Positions 24,951 through 33,915 of a stretch of 64,000 bases of DNA are shown piece by piece. Every line of letters starts with the position of its first letter. Position 1 is the stretch's first letter. The DNA comes from JBHOQS01 sp042408875 (GTDB taxonomy: Bacteria; Chloroflexota; UBA11872; JBHOQS01). The notes beneath the pieces were generated by a model. It was not told the DNA's origin, did not search any database, and was given only the letters and a program-made list of their open reading frames with translations. The stretch spans positions 372,001 through 436,000 of the forward strand of contig JBHOQS010000015.1 in NCBI GenBank assembly GCA_042408875.1, given 5' to 3'. The translations under genes were made by a program, and so were the position numbers.

Positions 24951-27900
24951 GTGCTTGGCGAGATCGTCGCCACCTCTCAGGCCCGCCAGCAGGTGGCGCT
25001 CCCGGTTCGACGCCCCCGTCGGGCGGTCGTTGTGCCGCAGCGGGCCTGCGATGCCCTTGCCCTTCTGGCACTCTTAGCCGTCTTGCTGATAGCCTATCGC
25101 TGGCTGCTCTCCGGCCGCCTCATCCTGGGGAGCTACGATGTCGTCTCGTATTTTTACCCCTATCGTGAGTACGCGGCGCAGGTCCTGCGCAGCGGGAAGC
25201 TGCCGCTTTGGAATCCTTATCTCTTTGCCGGCGCGCCATTCCTAGCGAATATCCAGACGGCAGTCTTCTACCCCTTGAACCTTCCGCACCTCCTCTTACC
25301 TACTGGACAGGCCCTGACCGTCGTCATCCTCAGCCACCTCTATCTCGCCGGAGCCGGCGCGTACGTCTTCGCCCGCGCTGCCTGCAGCATCGGGCCGGCA
25401 GGCGCCCTCGTCGCAGGCCTGGCCTTCATGCTCGGCGGCTTCCTGAGCGCGCAGGCCGGCCACGTGAACCAGCTCAGCGTGGCCGCCTGGCTGCCCTGGC
25501 TGTTGCTTACGTTCGAACGCGCCGCCCTGACGCGACGTCTCGTGTGGGCTGTGGCCGGCGCCGCCGTGCTGGCGCTTCAGCTTCTGGCCGGCCACACCCA
25601 GGAGGTCTATCTGAGCCTGCTCGCCCTGGGTGCGCTGGCCGTATTCCTCGTGCCGGTGGCAGCGTGGCGGTGCCAGCGCTCCTGGCAGCCGGTGGACAGG
25701 TTCCCCCGCCGCTGGCCTACTGTCCTGTGGGAACGCATGTCTTCGCTAGTGGGCCAGCTGCTGATCCAGGCACTCGTGAACGGTCTTGCGCTCTCCCTCA
25801 TCGTCGGGCTGGCAGGGTTGGTGGCAGCGGCGCAGCTCCTGCCTACCATAGAGCTCTCATCTCATTCCATCCGCGCTGGAGGGCTCACGCTGGCCGAAGC
25901 GGTGTCATTCTCGCTGCCGCGCCAGGAGCTCGCGCTGGCCCTCCTGCCCGGCTACGGTGCGCTGCCGACCAGCAACGAGTATCTGGCCTATATCGGCGCG
26001 GCGGGGCTCGCGATGGCTGCGCTGGGAACACTGGCTGCTGTACGGCGTCCGCTCGCGCTGTTCTTCGTAGCGCTAGCGGTTTTTTCGCTGGGCATGGCGC
26101 TGGGCGCGAACGGGCCGCTCTTCGCGCGCGTGTTTGCGTTCCTGCCTGGCATGAGTCTCTTCCGCGTGCCGGCTCGGTGGCTGTTCCTGTATGCGTTCGC
26201 AGTGGCGATGCTGGCCGGGTTCGGTGTGGACCTGCTTCGGCCCTGGCAGAAACAGGCGCGCCGGCTGCGCACCTCCCTGCTCCTTGCCGCCTGTGCGGCA
26301 TTAGCCGGCGGGATCGTGGCCGGACGGGTGTGGCTCCAGCTTCGTGCCGAGACCTGGGCATTGCCATCGGCGGCAGCGCAGGTTCGCTGGCTCCAGGCCA
26401 GTGCTGCGGCTGCGGCCCTGCCGGCGCTAGCAGCTGTACCGCACGTCCAGCGTGTGACTGGACTGCTGGCGGCTGTGCTCGTTGCCGCCGAACTCCTGGC
26501 AGCCAGCACCCGCGCCACGTACCACATGCCCACGCCTGCCGAGGCGCTCGAGAGCGTCCCAGCGGCCGAGGAGATGCTCCGCCTGCCTCTAGGCAGCGGT
26601 CGCATCCTCAGCATCGCAGACTCCTCCTTCCTGCTGCACAGTCCGGCGGATCAGATCGCAGCCATCCGGCAGGCGTTTGGGGAGGAGGCTGCCGCGAACT
26701 TCGTGGTGAATGCGAAGTACCGGCTCATCGGCGCGCCGAACCTGCCACTGGCCAATGGCTATGCCACGCTGGATGGCTACGACGGGGGCGTGCTGCCGCT
26801 ACGCAACTATGTATTGTTGAAACGCCTGGCAGTGCCGCCAGCACGCGATCATCCCGATGGGCTCTTTCGCTTCCAGCTCGACGGCGTGCAGGGGCTGCCG
26901 TACCTGCGCCTCCTAGAGCTGATGAACGTGCGCGTCCTGGTGAAGGACACGCTCGAAGACCTGGTCGTCGACGGAGTGCGTTACGACCTCACCGGCGGGG
27001 TCGTGCTCGGGCAGCCGCGCTGCCGTGACGGCGCCTGCACACCAGCTCCCGGCGATACGCCGGCGCTGCCGCTGCGCGCCGAGCCGATGGCCGAGTACAC
27101 CCTCAGACCACCGGCCGGTACCTACACGCGCGTCGGTATGATTACCTACCTTGAGAATGGGGCGGGACTCCCGGATGGGACGCCAGTCGCATTGCTCACC
27201 GCTGTGCCACGGGGCGGCCTGCCTTCGACTGCTGAAGACGCCCCCCCTGGCTACCAGTACCTCCTGGTGGCCGGAACAGATACCGCAGACGCGCGGGCCG
27301 CGCTGGCAGGTGGGTCGGCACCGACCCATCGTCAGCCGCGCATCGCCGGGCGGTGGAAGTCTGACCCCGGCGCGGCATACTATGTGGCGGCATTTGATCT
27401 CCCCCAGCCGGCGGAGCTCGAACGGCTGGAGCTACGCTACCTGGCAGCGCAGGGGCAGCTGGCGATCCGCGCGATCACGCTGGTGCCTACCGCCGGGCCG
27501 GCCGCGGCCGTTCCGCTGGTACCCCTGCCGGATGGTACGCTGCCCCTGCGCTACGACGGGGATATCAGGATCTACACAGTCCCCAACGCGCTGCCCCGCG
27601 CCTTCCTTGTACCATCGGTGCGCCTGGCCGCATCGGATCAGGAGGCGCTCGAATGGCTGGCTGATCCTGCGCTCGACATTCGACGCACCGCTATCCTGCC
27701 CGCAGCGGACGAGCCGCTGCCGGCGCGCCCTGGCCTGCGGGCTGCGGTCCGCGAGCTGCTGCGCCGGCCCTCACCCGGCACGCTGCGCCAGACCATGACG
27801 GCTGCCGCCGGAGCGCTGCGGGCACGCCTGGCCCCGCGGCTGCCCGCCGGCGGCGCTCCCGGCACGGAGCTCCGGCAGCGGTTCCGTCCGGTGCCCCCGG

Positions 27901-28256
27901 CTCGCGGCGATGGGCCGCCGGAGTACCGCCTGCCGGGCAACTCCGGCCATGCCGGACTGGCGCGGATCCTCGCTTACGAGCCTGAGCGCGTGGTGGTAGA
28001 GGTCTGGGCCGAGGAGCCGAGCTTCCTCATCTTGAGTGATGCGTTCTACCCCGGCTGGGAGGCGACGGTCGATGGCCAGCCGGCCCCGATCCTGCGCGCG
28101 GATATCCTGCTGCGTGCTGTTGAGGTGCCTGCCGGAGGACACATCGTCGAGTTCACCTACCGCTGCCGGCCGCTAGAGGCGGGCATGCGGCTGAGCGTAG
28201 TCGGCCTGTTTGCCCTGGCTGCCTCCGCGCTGGCCCTAGCCTGGTGGCGCCGGTAG
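24951..28256 (+). CDS. YfhO-family polytopic membrane protein
   Basis: 1101-residue protein with about a dozen hydrophobic segments in the first 500 residues and again one at the C-terminus (VVGLFALAASALALAWW). The region after the first helix, GSYDVVSYFYPYREYAAQVLRSGKLPLWNP, is split here as its conserved parts DVVSYFYPYR and GKLPLWNPYLFAG, typical of the PF09586/GT-C-like family linked to cell-wall teichoic acid glycosylation in other bacteria. The middle (about 600-970) is a soluble outer domain; the segment near 1035 reads SFLILSDAFYPGWEATVDG, common in the family. GTG start. It follows the ANTAR gene by 92 bases. A glycosyltransferase role is inferred from the family only. Confidence 0.8.
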   Translation: MLGEIVATSQARQQVALPVRRPRRAVVVPQRACDALALLALLAVLLIAYRWLLSGRLILGSYDVVSYFYPYREYAAQVLRSGKLPLWNPYLFAGAPFLANIQTAVFYPLNLPHLLLPTGQALTVVILSHLYLAGAGAYVFARAACSIGPAGALVAGLAFMLGGFLSAQAGHVNQLSVAAWLPWLLLTFERAALTRRLVWAVAGAAVLALQLLAGHTQEVYLSLLALGALAVFLVPVAAWRCQRSWQPVDRFPRRWPTVLWERMSSLVGQLLIQALVNGLALSLIVGLAGLVAAAQLLPTIELSSHSIRAGGLTLAEAVSFSLPRQELALALLPGYGALPTSNEYLAYIGAAGLAMAALGTLAAVRRPLALFFVALAVFSLGMALGANGPLFARVFAFLPGMSLFRVPARWLFLYAFAVAMLAGFGVDLLRPWQKQARRLRTSLLLAACAALAGGIVAGRVWLQLRAETWALPSAAAQVRWLQASAAAAALPALAAVPHVQRVTGLLAAVLVAAELLAASTRATYHMPTPAEALESVPAAEEMLRLPLGSGRILSIADSSFLLHSPADQIAAIRQAFGEEAAANFVVNAKYRLIGAPNLPLANGYATLDGYDGGVLPLRNYVLLKRLAVPPARDHPDGLFRFQLDGVQGLPYLRLLELMNVRVLVKDTLEDLVVDGVRYDLTGGVVLGQPRCRDGACTPAPGDTPALPLRAEPMAEYTLRPPAGTYTRVGMITYLENGAGLPDGTPVALLTAVPRGGLPSTAEDAPPGYQYLLVAGTDTADARAALAGGSAPTHRQPRIAGRWKSDPGAAYYVAAFDLPQPAELERLELRYLAAQGQLAIRAITLVPTAGPAAAVPLVPLPDGTLPLRYDGDIRIYTVPNALPRAFLVPSVRLAASDQEALEWLADPALDIRRTAILPAADEPLPARPGLRAAVRELLRRPSPGTLRQTMTAAAGALRARLAPRLPAGGAPGTELRQRFRPVPPARGDGPPEYRLPGNSGHAGLARILAYEPERVVVEVWAEEPSFLILSDAFYPGWEATVDGQPAPILRADILLRAVEVPAGGHIVEFTYRCRPLEAGMRLSVVGLFALAASALALAWWRR

Positions 28257-28268
28257 ACTGGACGCGAT

Positions 28269-28297
28269 TTGACCGGGCTGTGAGCCGCCCCTATAAT
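28269..28297 (+). promoter_or_regulatory. Predicted strong promoter of the marR-family gene
   Basis: TTGACC at 28269-28274 and a perfect TATAAT at 28292-28297, separated by 17 bases. It is the best promoter match in the window. The predicted start of transcription lies only a few bases before the palindrome at 28313. Confidence 0.75.
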
Positions 28298-28312
28298 TGC
28301 GCCTGGCTGGAC

Positions 28313-28333
28313 ATACTTGCCTAAGCTAAGTAT
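28313..28333 (+). promoter_or_regulatory. Probable MarR-type operator
   Basis: 21-bp imperfect palindrome with arms ATACTT and AAGTAT and partly symmetric centre GCCTAAGCT. It lies just after the -10 box and 22 bases before the start codon, where an autorepressor would act. Related half-sites (CTTAGG, GGTACT) occur beyond the gene at 28961-28990. Confidence 0.6.
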
Positions 28334-28354
28334 CTGGGTAGGGACAGGCTGCGA

Positions 28355-28876
28355 ATGAGCGAGAGCGCTGTGCCCGACGACCTGGCAGCCGTCTGCGGGG
28401 CGCGCCTAGCTACTTTGCTGCCGCGCCTGGCGCGCCTATTGGCACGGCAGCTCAAGAAGCAGGAGCTGCCGGCCGGGTTGTCCGTGCCGCAGTATCAGAT
28501 GCTCCGTGCCCTGCGCCGGCGGGACCGCATGCCCAGCGAGCTCGCGCGACTGTTCATGGTCAGCATGCCCACTGTGTCGCGCGCGGTGAACGCGCTGGTA
28601 GCCAAGGGGCTGGTTGAGCGTCTCCAGGACCCGGATGACGGCCGGTCGGTCAGGCTGCGGATCACCGCAGCTGGGCTGAGCGCCTGCGCCCGCGCCGACC
28701 AGGTGGCCAGCCAGACTGCCGCACGCCTGGTCGAGGGACTGGATCGCCAGGCGCTTGAGCGAGTCCTGACCTCGCTCGACGAGCTTGAGAACGGCATTCC
28801 CCAGCTGGTAGGACGCCCTGCACTGGCTGAGCCGAGGTCCACCGTCGAGCCAGTGGTGCCGTGGGGTCGTGAGTGA
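28355..28876 (+). CDS. MarR-family transcriptional regulator
   Basis: 173-residue winged-helix regulator, normally a ligand-responsive dimeric repressor. The recognition part is SVPQYQMLRALRRRDRMPSE, then SMPTVSRAVNALVAKGLVER (helix-turn-helix), then the wing QDPDDGRSVRLRITAAG. AGGGACAGG lies upstream of the ATG. A consensus promoter and palindrome precede it, consistent with autoregulation. The downstream neighbour on the same strand is the long HlyD-type adaptor, so the regulator probably controls export genes; the C-terminal extension past residue 155 has no clear feature. Confidence 0.93.
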   Translation: MSESAVPDDLAAVCGARLATLLPRLARLLARQLKKQELPAGLSVPQYQMLRALRRRDRMPSELARLFMVSMPTVSRAVNALVAKGLVERLQDPDDGRSVRLRITAAGLSACARADQVASQTAARLVEGLDRQALERVLTSLDELENGIPQLVGRPALAEPRSTVEPVVPWGRE

Positions 28877-29038
28877 GCACGTTCACACGAGATACTACTG
28901 AGGTACTAAACCAAAGCCAAGGTGAAACCCGCAGACGCCAGGCACAGAGCCATGTAGATCCCATCTTAGGCTTAGGTACTAGAGGTACCAAACACGAGAT
29001 AAGTCGAACCCTCAATGAACGAGGAGGAAACCGCTGGG

Positions 29039-31408
29039 ATGCCTGCTCACAGACCTGTTTCCCGCCGCTCCCTACGTGTGTTGATTGAGATGCACCGCTT
29101 GCTGGCTCGCAGCGGGCCTGAGAAGCCTGCACACCTGCAGCATGATGCGGTCCAGGCGCCAGAAGAGTTGCGAGCCCTAGGCGACGCTGCCGGCCGGTGG
29201 CGCCCCTGGTTCTGGCCACGCACCCCGATCGAGCGCGCGGTGCTCGTGTTTGCCGCAGCCGGTATGGTCCTCGTGGGGACACTCTGGGCCCTTCGCCTGG
29301 GCATACCGCAGGCCACCGCAGCGCCGCGGCCGCGCACGGTGCCGGTCGGCCGCGGGGACGTCGTGGCCACAGTCTCGGCAGTTGGGCAGACGGTACCGGC
29401 CGCGCAGGCTCGGCTCGCCTTCCGCAACGCGGGAAGGCTGCGCGAGCTGAACGTCCAGCTTGGCCAGCGCGTGCAGGCGGGCGAGGTGCTGGCCCGCCTC
29501 GATACCACAGACCTCGAGGCGCAGCTCGCCCAGGCCGAGGCCAACCTAAAGATCCAACGGCTGCGGCTCGAGGCACTCCAGGCCGGGCCGCGCGCCGAGG
29601 AAGTGGCCGCAGCACGGGCTGCCTATGACGCTGCCCTGGCGACCTACGAGCGGGTACGGCAGGGCCCGACGCCGGCTGACATCAGAGCCGCGGAGGCCGC
29701 AGTCGAGAGCGCTCGCGCCCAGCTGGAGAGCGCTCGTGCCCAGCTCCAGAACAAGAGCCAGACGCCCTTGCCGAACGACGTCGCTGCGGCCGAGGCGGCG
29801 GTCGCCCAGGCACAGGCCGCCCTGGACGCCGCCGAAGCTGCCTACCAGCTCAAACAGCAGTCACCGACCCCGGCGGATCTGCGCGCGGCCGAGGCGGCGG
29901 TCGCTCAGGCCGAGGCTGCCGTGGCGAAGGCGCAGGCAGAATACGACGCCAAAGCCAGTAGCGACGCGGTGGCCGCCGATCTAAAGAAAGCTGAGGCCGA
30001 TGTTGCCGCGGCGGAGCTTGCTGTGGAGAACGCACGCAAGAACTTGGAGGACCTGCGGGCGAAGCCCCGGCCGCAGGACGTCCAGGCGGCTCAGGCGGCG
30101 GTGTATAAGGCCGCGGTCGCTTTGCAGAAGGCTGAGGCAGATCTCTTCGCCGCGAGTGGGCGCGACCAGCGTACCCGCGCCCCGCTGGAGCAAGCAGTGG
30201 CGCAAGCGCGCGCCGAGCTGGCGGCCGCCGAGGCGAATCTGGCGAAAGTAAATGTGCCGGCAACCCCGGCGGAGCTGGCCGCCGCGGAGAAAGCCGTCTC
30301 CGTCGCTGAGGCGAACCTGGCGGCGGCCCGAGCCAGGCTTGAGTCGTTGCGCAGCGGCGCCGATCGGGAGCAGGCCCGCCTCAACCTCGAGAGCGCCAAA
30401 GCTGCGCTGGCCAGTGCGCGTGCCCGCTATGAGCAGGTGAAAGCCGGGCCGGCCCCAGCAGAGCTCGTCGCTGCCGAGCAGCAGGTTAAGAGCGCGCGGG
30501 CGGCGCTGGCCAGCGCGCAGGCGCGGCTTGAATATGTACGCACCGGTGCGCCGGAGGCGGAGCTCGAGGCGGCACGGCGTGCCGTCGAGGCCGCCGCGGC
30601 AAACCTGGCGGCGGCGCAGGCGCGACTCGAACAGGTGAAGGCCGGACCGCTGGAGGCCGATCTGCGTGTGGCCCAGGCTAACCTCCAGGCCGCGAAGGCG
30701 CAGATGGATGCCAAGCTGGCCTCGGTTCCGCAGACTGATATCGCTCTGCAAATGGAACAGGTCCGCCAGGCCGAGGCGGCGTACCAGCTCGCGAAATGGA
30801 ACCTGGAGAACGCGGTCCTGACCGCGCCGTTCGACGGCGTGGTCGCGGCACTTGGCGCGAACCCCGGCGAAATTGTGACGAATACGACGCCTATCGTGAC
30901 GCTGGTGAACTCGGCCGAGGTGCGCGTTGATGTCACGGTAGACGAGGTCGATGTGGCGCGGCTGGATGTAGGCAAGGAGGCTCTCATCCAGCTCGATGCC
31001 CTCCCGAACAAGCAGTTCCGCGGGCGGGTGGTGGGCATCTCGCCGAACGCCATCGTGCAACAGGGCCTCGCCAGCTACCTGGTGACACTGGCGGTGGAGG
31101 GCGAGCAGCTTCCACCGCGAGCAGGGCTCGCCGCCACTGTCACGATCATCGCTGACAAGAAGAGCGGCGTGCTCACCGTGCCCACGCGGGCGCTGCGCGC
31201 GGTGGGCAAGGACCGTTTGGCAGAGGTGCTGCTCCCCAACGGCCGCATCGAGACGCGCACGGTACGCGTTGGCATGAGTAACGAGCAGGTCGCCGAGGTG
31301 CTCGAGGGCTTGAAGGAGGGCGAGCAGGTTCTCGTGTCGAACCTGGCGCCGGGGTTCCTGCGCAGCCTGGCCGACCAGACGCAGACGTCAAGAACGTCCC
31401 AGCCATAG
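29039..31408 (+). CDS. HlyD-type efflux adaptor with greatly extended coiled coil
   Basis: 789-residue periplasm-facing/extracellular adaptor of the MFP/HlyD family, roughly twice the usual 350-450. One N-terminal membrane helix (about residues 68-88; IERAVLVFAAAGMVLVGTLW) anchors it. The lipoyl half GQTVPAAQARLAFRNAGRLREL is followed by a helical region from about 165 to 590 made of some ten repeats, each turning on motifs such as PTPADIRAAEAAV and GPAPAELVAAEQQV. The second lipoyl half (APFDGVVAALGANPGEIV) and beta-barrel follow. I start at 29039 because AGGAGG lies 11 bases upstream; the ATG at 29015 lacks a site. No ABC or RND transporter gene adjoins it, so its partner is unknown. Confidence 0.9.
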   Translation: MPAHRPVSRRSLRVLIEMHRLLARSGPEKPAHLQHDAVQAPEELRALGDAAGRWRPWFWPRTPIERAVLVFAAAGMVLVGTLWALRLGIPQATAAPRPRTVPVGRGDVVATVSAVGQTVPAAQARLAFRNAGRLRELNVQLGQRVQAGEVLARLDTTDLEAQLAQAEANLKIQRLRLEALQAGPRAEEVAAARAAYDAALATYERVRQGPTPADIRAAEAAVESARAQLESARAQLQNKSQTPLPNDVAAAEAAVAQAQAALDAAEAAYQLKQQSPTPADLRAAEAAVAQAEAAVAKAQAEYDAKASSDAVAADLKKAEADVAAAELAVENARKNLEDLRAKPRPQDVQAAQAAVYKAAVALQKAEADLFAASGRDQRTRAPLEQAVAQARAELAAAEANLAKVNVPATPAELAAAEKAVSVAEANLAAARARLESLRSGADREQARLNLESAKAALASARARYEQVKAGPAPAELVAAEQQVKSARAALASAQARLEYVRTGAPEAELEAARRAVEAAAANLAAAQARLEQVKAGPLEADLRVAQANLQAAKAQMDAKLASVPQTDIALQMEQVRQAEAAYQLAKWNLENAVLTAPFDGVVAALGANPGEIVTNTTPIVTLVNSAEVRVDVTVDEVDVARLDVGKEALIQLDALPNKQFRGRVVGISPNAIVQQGLASYLVTLAVEGEQLPPRAGLAATVTIIADKKSGVLTVPTRALRAVGKDRLAEVLLPNGRIETRTVRVGMSNEQVAEVLEGLKEGEQVLVSNLAPGFLRSLADQTQTSRTSQP

Positions 31409-31428
31409 GCAAGCCACGACATGACTCG

Positions 31429-31626
31429 ATGATCCGGTTCTTGGTGCACATTGCGCGCCGGGCGGCGCTAGGCGCTGCCCTGGCGCTGTGCCTCATGCTG
31501 GCGCCTCTCCCGGAGTTCGCCGGCATCTGGGAGCCGTTGCGGCTTGGCGCTGGCTCCTTTCTTCTCCTCGTCGTTCTCGGCAAAGCCCTCTACGACACGT
31601 TCTTTTATGATCACTACTGGCCCTGA
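31429..31626 (+). CDS. Small two-helix membrane protein
   Basis: 65-residue protein that I do not recognise. Hydrophobic segments occur at about residues 13-30 (AALGAALALCLMLAPLP) and 41-52 (LGAGSFLLLVVLGK), with charged residues between, so two membrane passes are plausible. It ends with FFYDHYWP. It begins 21 bases after the HlyD stop on the same strand and precedes the YihY gene, so it may share their transcript. Possibly an accessory subunit; no function is claimed. Confidence 0.6.
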   Translation: MIRFLVHIARRAALGAALALCLMLAPLPEFAGIWEPLRLGAGSFLLLVVLGKALYDTFFYDHYWP

Positions 31627-31795
31627 AGTGTGGCGAGCGGGCTCGCCAGGGCAGCAAGACACAGGGGGCTCGCGCTCGCCTTTCCCCCGCTCAACGCGGC
31701 TGGCTTGCCGCGTGGACGAGGGCGGCTTAGAGCTACTCACCACACCGCACACTGGCATGCCTCTTGCAGACGCCTGTCTCGAACGGAGGAGAGCG

Positions 31796-32743
31796 ATGGC
31801 GCAATCGCTCCCGGAGGATGTGATCAGCACGTCTGACTCACCGGCGCGCCAGGTACATATCAACTGGCTCCACGTCCTTCGCAACACGGTGCGCGGCTTC
31901 GGAGAAGACAATGCCGCGGAGATGGCTGCTGCGCTCACGTACTTCGCCGTCTTCTCGCTCTTCCCGCTGCTGCTGCTCATGGTTGCCGTCGGCAGCCTGG
32001 CATTCGACTCCGCGGCGGCGCAGGCATACGTGGTGAGCATACTTGTCAATGTGCTGCCTCAGGGGGAGACTGCCGTCCGTGAAATCATCGAGAGTGTCAT
32101 TCGTGCGCGCGGCCCGGCCGCGGGCTTTGCACTTCTCAGTCTGCTGTGGGCCTCCCTGGCCTGGTTCGAAGCTGTGGACCGCGGGATCAACCGCGTCTGG
32201 GGAGTGGCGCGGCGGCGCCCGTTCCTGAAGGCAAAGCTCTATGCTCTGGCCATGGTCACGGGCATCGGGCTGGTCGCGCTTGCGTCCTCGATCAGTACGG
32301 CAGTCTTGCGACTGGCCCAGGCGCTGGCGCGCGCTATACCGCTGACGGTGCCAGGCGAACTCCTGCTGTGGGAGGCAGCCGCTGCTCTCCTGAGCGTTGC
32401 GCTCATGACCGGGGTCTTCGCTATCCTGTACCGCGTCACTCCACTGCGCCCGGTGGCGTGGGCGGAGGTGCTCCCCGGCGCCGTTCTGACCGCCGTCCTC
32501 TGGGAGCTCGCTCGGTACGCCCTGGCGTTTTATCTGACCGATGTGGCGAATTACGGTGCCGTCTACGGCCCGCTCGCGGCGGTGATCGCCCTGCTATTCT
32601 GGCTCTACGTGGCGCATTTGATTATGCTTGCCGGCGCCGAGTTCACGTATGAATACACCAAAGCAGTCCGCGGCATCACTGCCGGCGAGCTCCCGCCGAT
32701 CGCAGATCGGGGCTGGGTGCCCACGCCGAAGTTTGTCCGCTAG
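31796..32743 (+). CDS. YihY/BrkB-family inner-membrane protein
   Basis: 315-residue integral membrane protein with six hydrophobic segments. Family signatures: NAAEMAAALTYFAVFSLFPLLLLM near the start (quoted as EMAAALTYF and FSLFPLLLLM), WNRIWGVARRRPF-like RINRVWGVARRRPF as GINRVWGVARRR, VLPGAVLTAVLWELARY, and YGAVYGPLAAVIALLFWLY. Role is unproven; once misnamed ribonuclease BN. The start at 31796 is fixed by GGAGGAG five bases upstream and by conservation. It ends convergent to the creatininase gene with a strong hairpin between. Confidence 0.93.
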   Translation: MAQSLPEDVISTSDSPARQVHINWLHVLRNTVRGFGEDNAAEMAAALTYFAVFSLFPLLLLMVAVGSLAFDSAAAQAYVVSILVNVLPQGETAVREIIESVIRARGPAAGFALLSLLWASLAWFEAVDRGINRVWGVARRRPFLKAKLYALAMVTGIGLVALASSISTAVLRLAQALARAIPLTVPGELLLWEAAAALLSVALMTGVFAILYRVTPLRPVAWAEVLPGAVLTAVLWELARYALAFYLTDVANYGAVYGPLAAVIALLFWLYVAHLIMLAGAEFTYEYTKAVRGITAGELPPIADRGWVPTPKFVR

Positions 32744-32768
32744 CGCCCAAGCCCGCGCAGGCATCTCC

Positions 32769-32805
32769 CCCGCCGGCAAGGCAGGCTGCTGCAGCCTGCG
32801 GCGGG
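32769..32805. terminator. Nested hairpin between convergent genes
   Basis: Outer stem CCCGCC (32769-32774) with GGCGGG (32800-32805), inner stem GCAGGCT (32781-32787) with AGCCTGC (32793-32799). It sits between the stops of the YihY gene and the creatininase gene and could end both transcripts; no long T tract follows on either side. Confidence 0.5.
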
Positions 32806-32830
32806 TTACTGGCTCTGTGGATGCCCGTGG

Positions 32831-33607
32831 TCATCCCCCGCGGTGGAATTGGAGCAGGGCGGCGGCAACGGCCTGCTGGATCACTTCGAGCAACTGCCGG
32901 CCCCGCTCGGCGCTCGCCAGCTCTGAGCGATCGGTATAGCCATCAATGCGCTGCATGCTTTGGTGTGACTGAGTGAACATGCTTACTGTCGTGTCCGGCA
33001 GCGCACTGCCGGCCACCGGCTTCAGCGGGGCCGGGCGCTGCCGGTCAACGAGCTCCGGCCGCAGATGCAGGATCAACGATGCCTCAAAGTCGCCCGCGTG
33101 CCCCGGCACCCGCGCCAGCTCGCGGCCGGCCTCGGACTCGCGCAGGCGGCGCAGCGCCAGCGTCCAGTAGGAGGCTGCACCAGTCAGCACGTCATGCCGG
33201 TTGCTTACCTCCCGGGCAGCCATGCGGATAAGCTCGTCATTCCCACCGTGGCCGTTCAGGAAGAAGATCCGCCGGAAGCCTGATCGCACAGCGCTCTCGC
33301 CCAGATCACGCAGCACTGCCAGCACGGTCTCAGCGCCGAGCGAGAACACGCCGGCGTACGGGAAGTGGTGCGGCGAATAGCCGTATGGCACCAGCGGCGC
33401 AACGACGATGGGGGCCTCGGGCTGCCCCGCCGCGGCAAGTTCGGCGGCGCCGCGCGCTACGGCCTCACAGATGAGGCAGTCCACAGTCACGGGCAGGTCG
33501 GGCCCGTGCTGCTCCACCGCGGCGATGGGGATCACTAACGTAGTCGTGGGGGCTCGTTCACGCACCTGCTCTCGGGTCATCTCTCCCAGCAATACTCTTG
33601 CAGCCAT
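32831..33607 (-). CDS. Creatininase-family amidohydrolase
   Basis: 258-residue metal-dependent hydrolase of the creatininase fold. Metal and active-site motifs: AAVEQHGPDLPVTVD (Glu/His/Asp), HHFPYAGVFSLGAET, FLNGHGGND (His), and VPGHAGDFEAS with Glu. Substrate is usually a small cyclic or linear amide (creatinine, formylaminopyrimidine, or mycofactocin-type); the residues cannot decide which. A ribosome site AAAGGAG lies seven bases before the ATG. A GTATGT-N4-ACATAC palindrome lies 18-33 bases upstream of the start. Confidence 0.9.
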   Translation of the reverse strand: MAARVLLGEMTREQVRERAPTTTLVIPIAAVEQHGPDLPVTVDCLICEAVARGAAELAAAGQPEAPIVVAPLVPYGYSPHHFPYAGVFSLGAETVLAVLRDLGESAVRSGFRRIFFLNGHGGNDELIRMAAREVSNRHDVLTGAASYWTLALRRLRESEAGRELARVPGHAGDFEASLILHLRPELVDRQRPAPLKPVAGSALPDTTVSMFTQSHQSMQRIDGYTDRSELASAERGRQLLEVIQQAVAAALLQFHRGG

Positions 33608-33624
33608 CTTCCGCTCCTTTCACA

Positions 33625-33640
33625 GTATGTCGTAACATAC
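33625..33640 (-). promoter_or_regulatory. Palindromic operator-like site before the creatininase gene
   Basis: GTATGT, four bases, ACATAC: a perfect 6-bp inverted repeat immediately upstream of the ribosome site of the minus-strand creatininase gene. Its position suits a repressor. No cognate regulator gene is adjacent. Confidence 0.45.
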
Positions 33641-33915
33641 GTTCACACCCTGATGGTCGGACCGCTTGCCTGAACGTCACGCATGGAGCCGGCGGGCCGC
33701 CGTCTGATCCAGCTGGCTGCCCGACGCGGCAGTATAGGCGTGGCCGCCCGGCAGTGCAATCGCGAACTCCCGCGAAACCTGTCACGAAAAGGCCGATTTT
33801 TTAAGGTTTGTTTAAGAGCAGCCCAGTACGCTTGAGTCAGTGATGGTACCCGGCCGGCGGGGCAGTACAGCCGGCGAAGAGAGTAAGGCTTAACCCGGCC
33901 ATGGAGGTATATCGG
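33641..33915. other. Divergent spacer between creatininase gene and peptide cassette
   Basis: About 275 bases without a gene. GCCGGC occurs twice around 33853 and 33869 and can pair, making a stem in the leader of the 40-residue peptide gene. A weak AT-rich block (TTTTTTAAGG at 33798) may belong to promoters. I looked for cyclic-di-GMP, cyclic-di-AMP and SAM riboswitch motifs and found no convincing match. GGAGG at about 33903-33907 is the ribosome site for the peptide gene. Confidence 0.35.

Noticed and set aside
29981..31060. 359-codon minus-strand frame opposite the HlyD adaptor
   Set aside because: Antisense to the repeat-rich coding region of the adaptor; its repeats only mirror the coding strand.
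33800..33915. Leader of the 40-residue peptide gene considered as a riboswitch
   Set aside because: Checked by eye for cyclic-di-GMP, cyclic-di-AMP and SAM motifs; no conserved core. A covariance-model scan would be needed to be sure.
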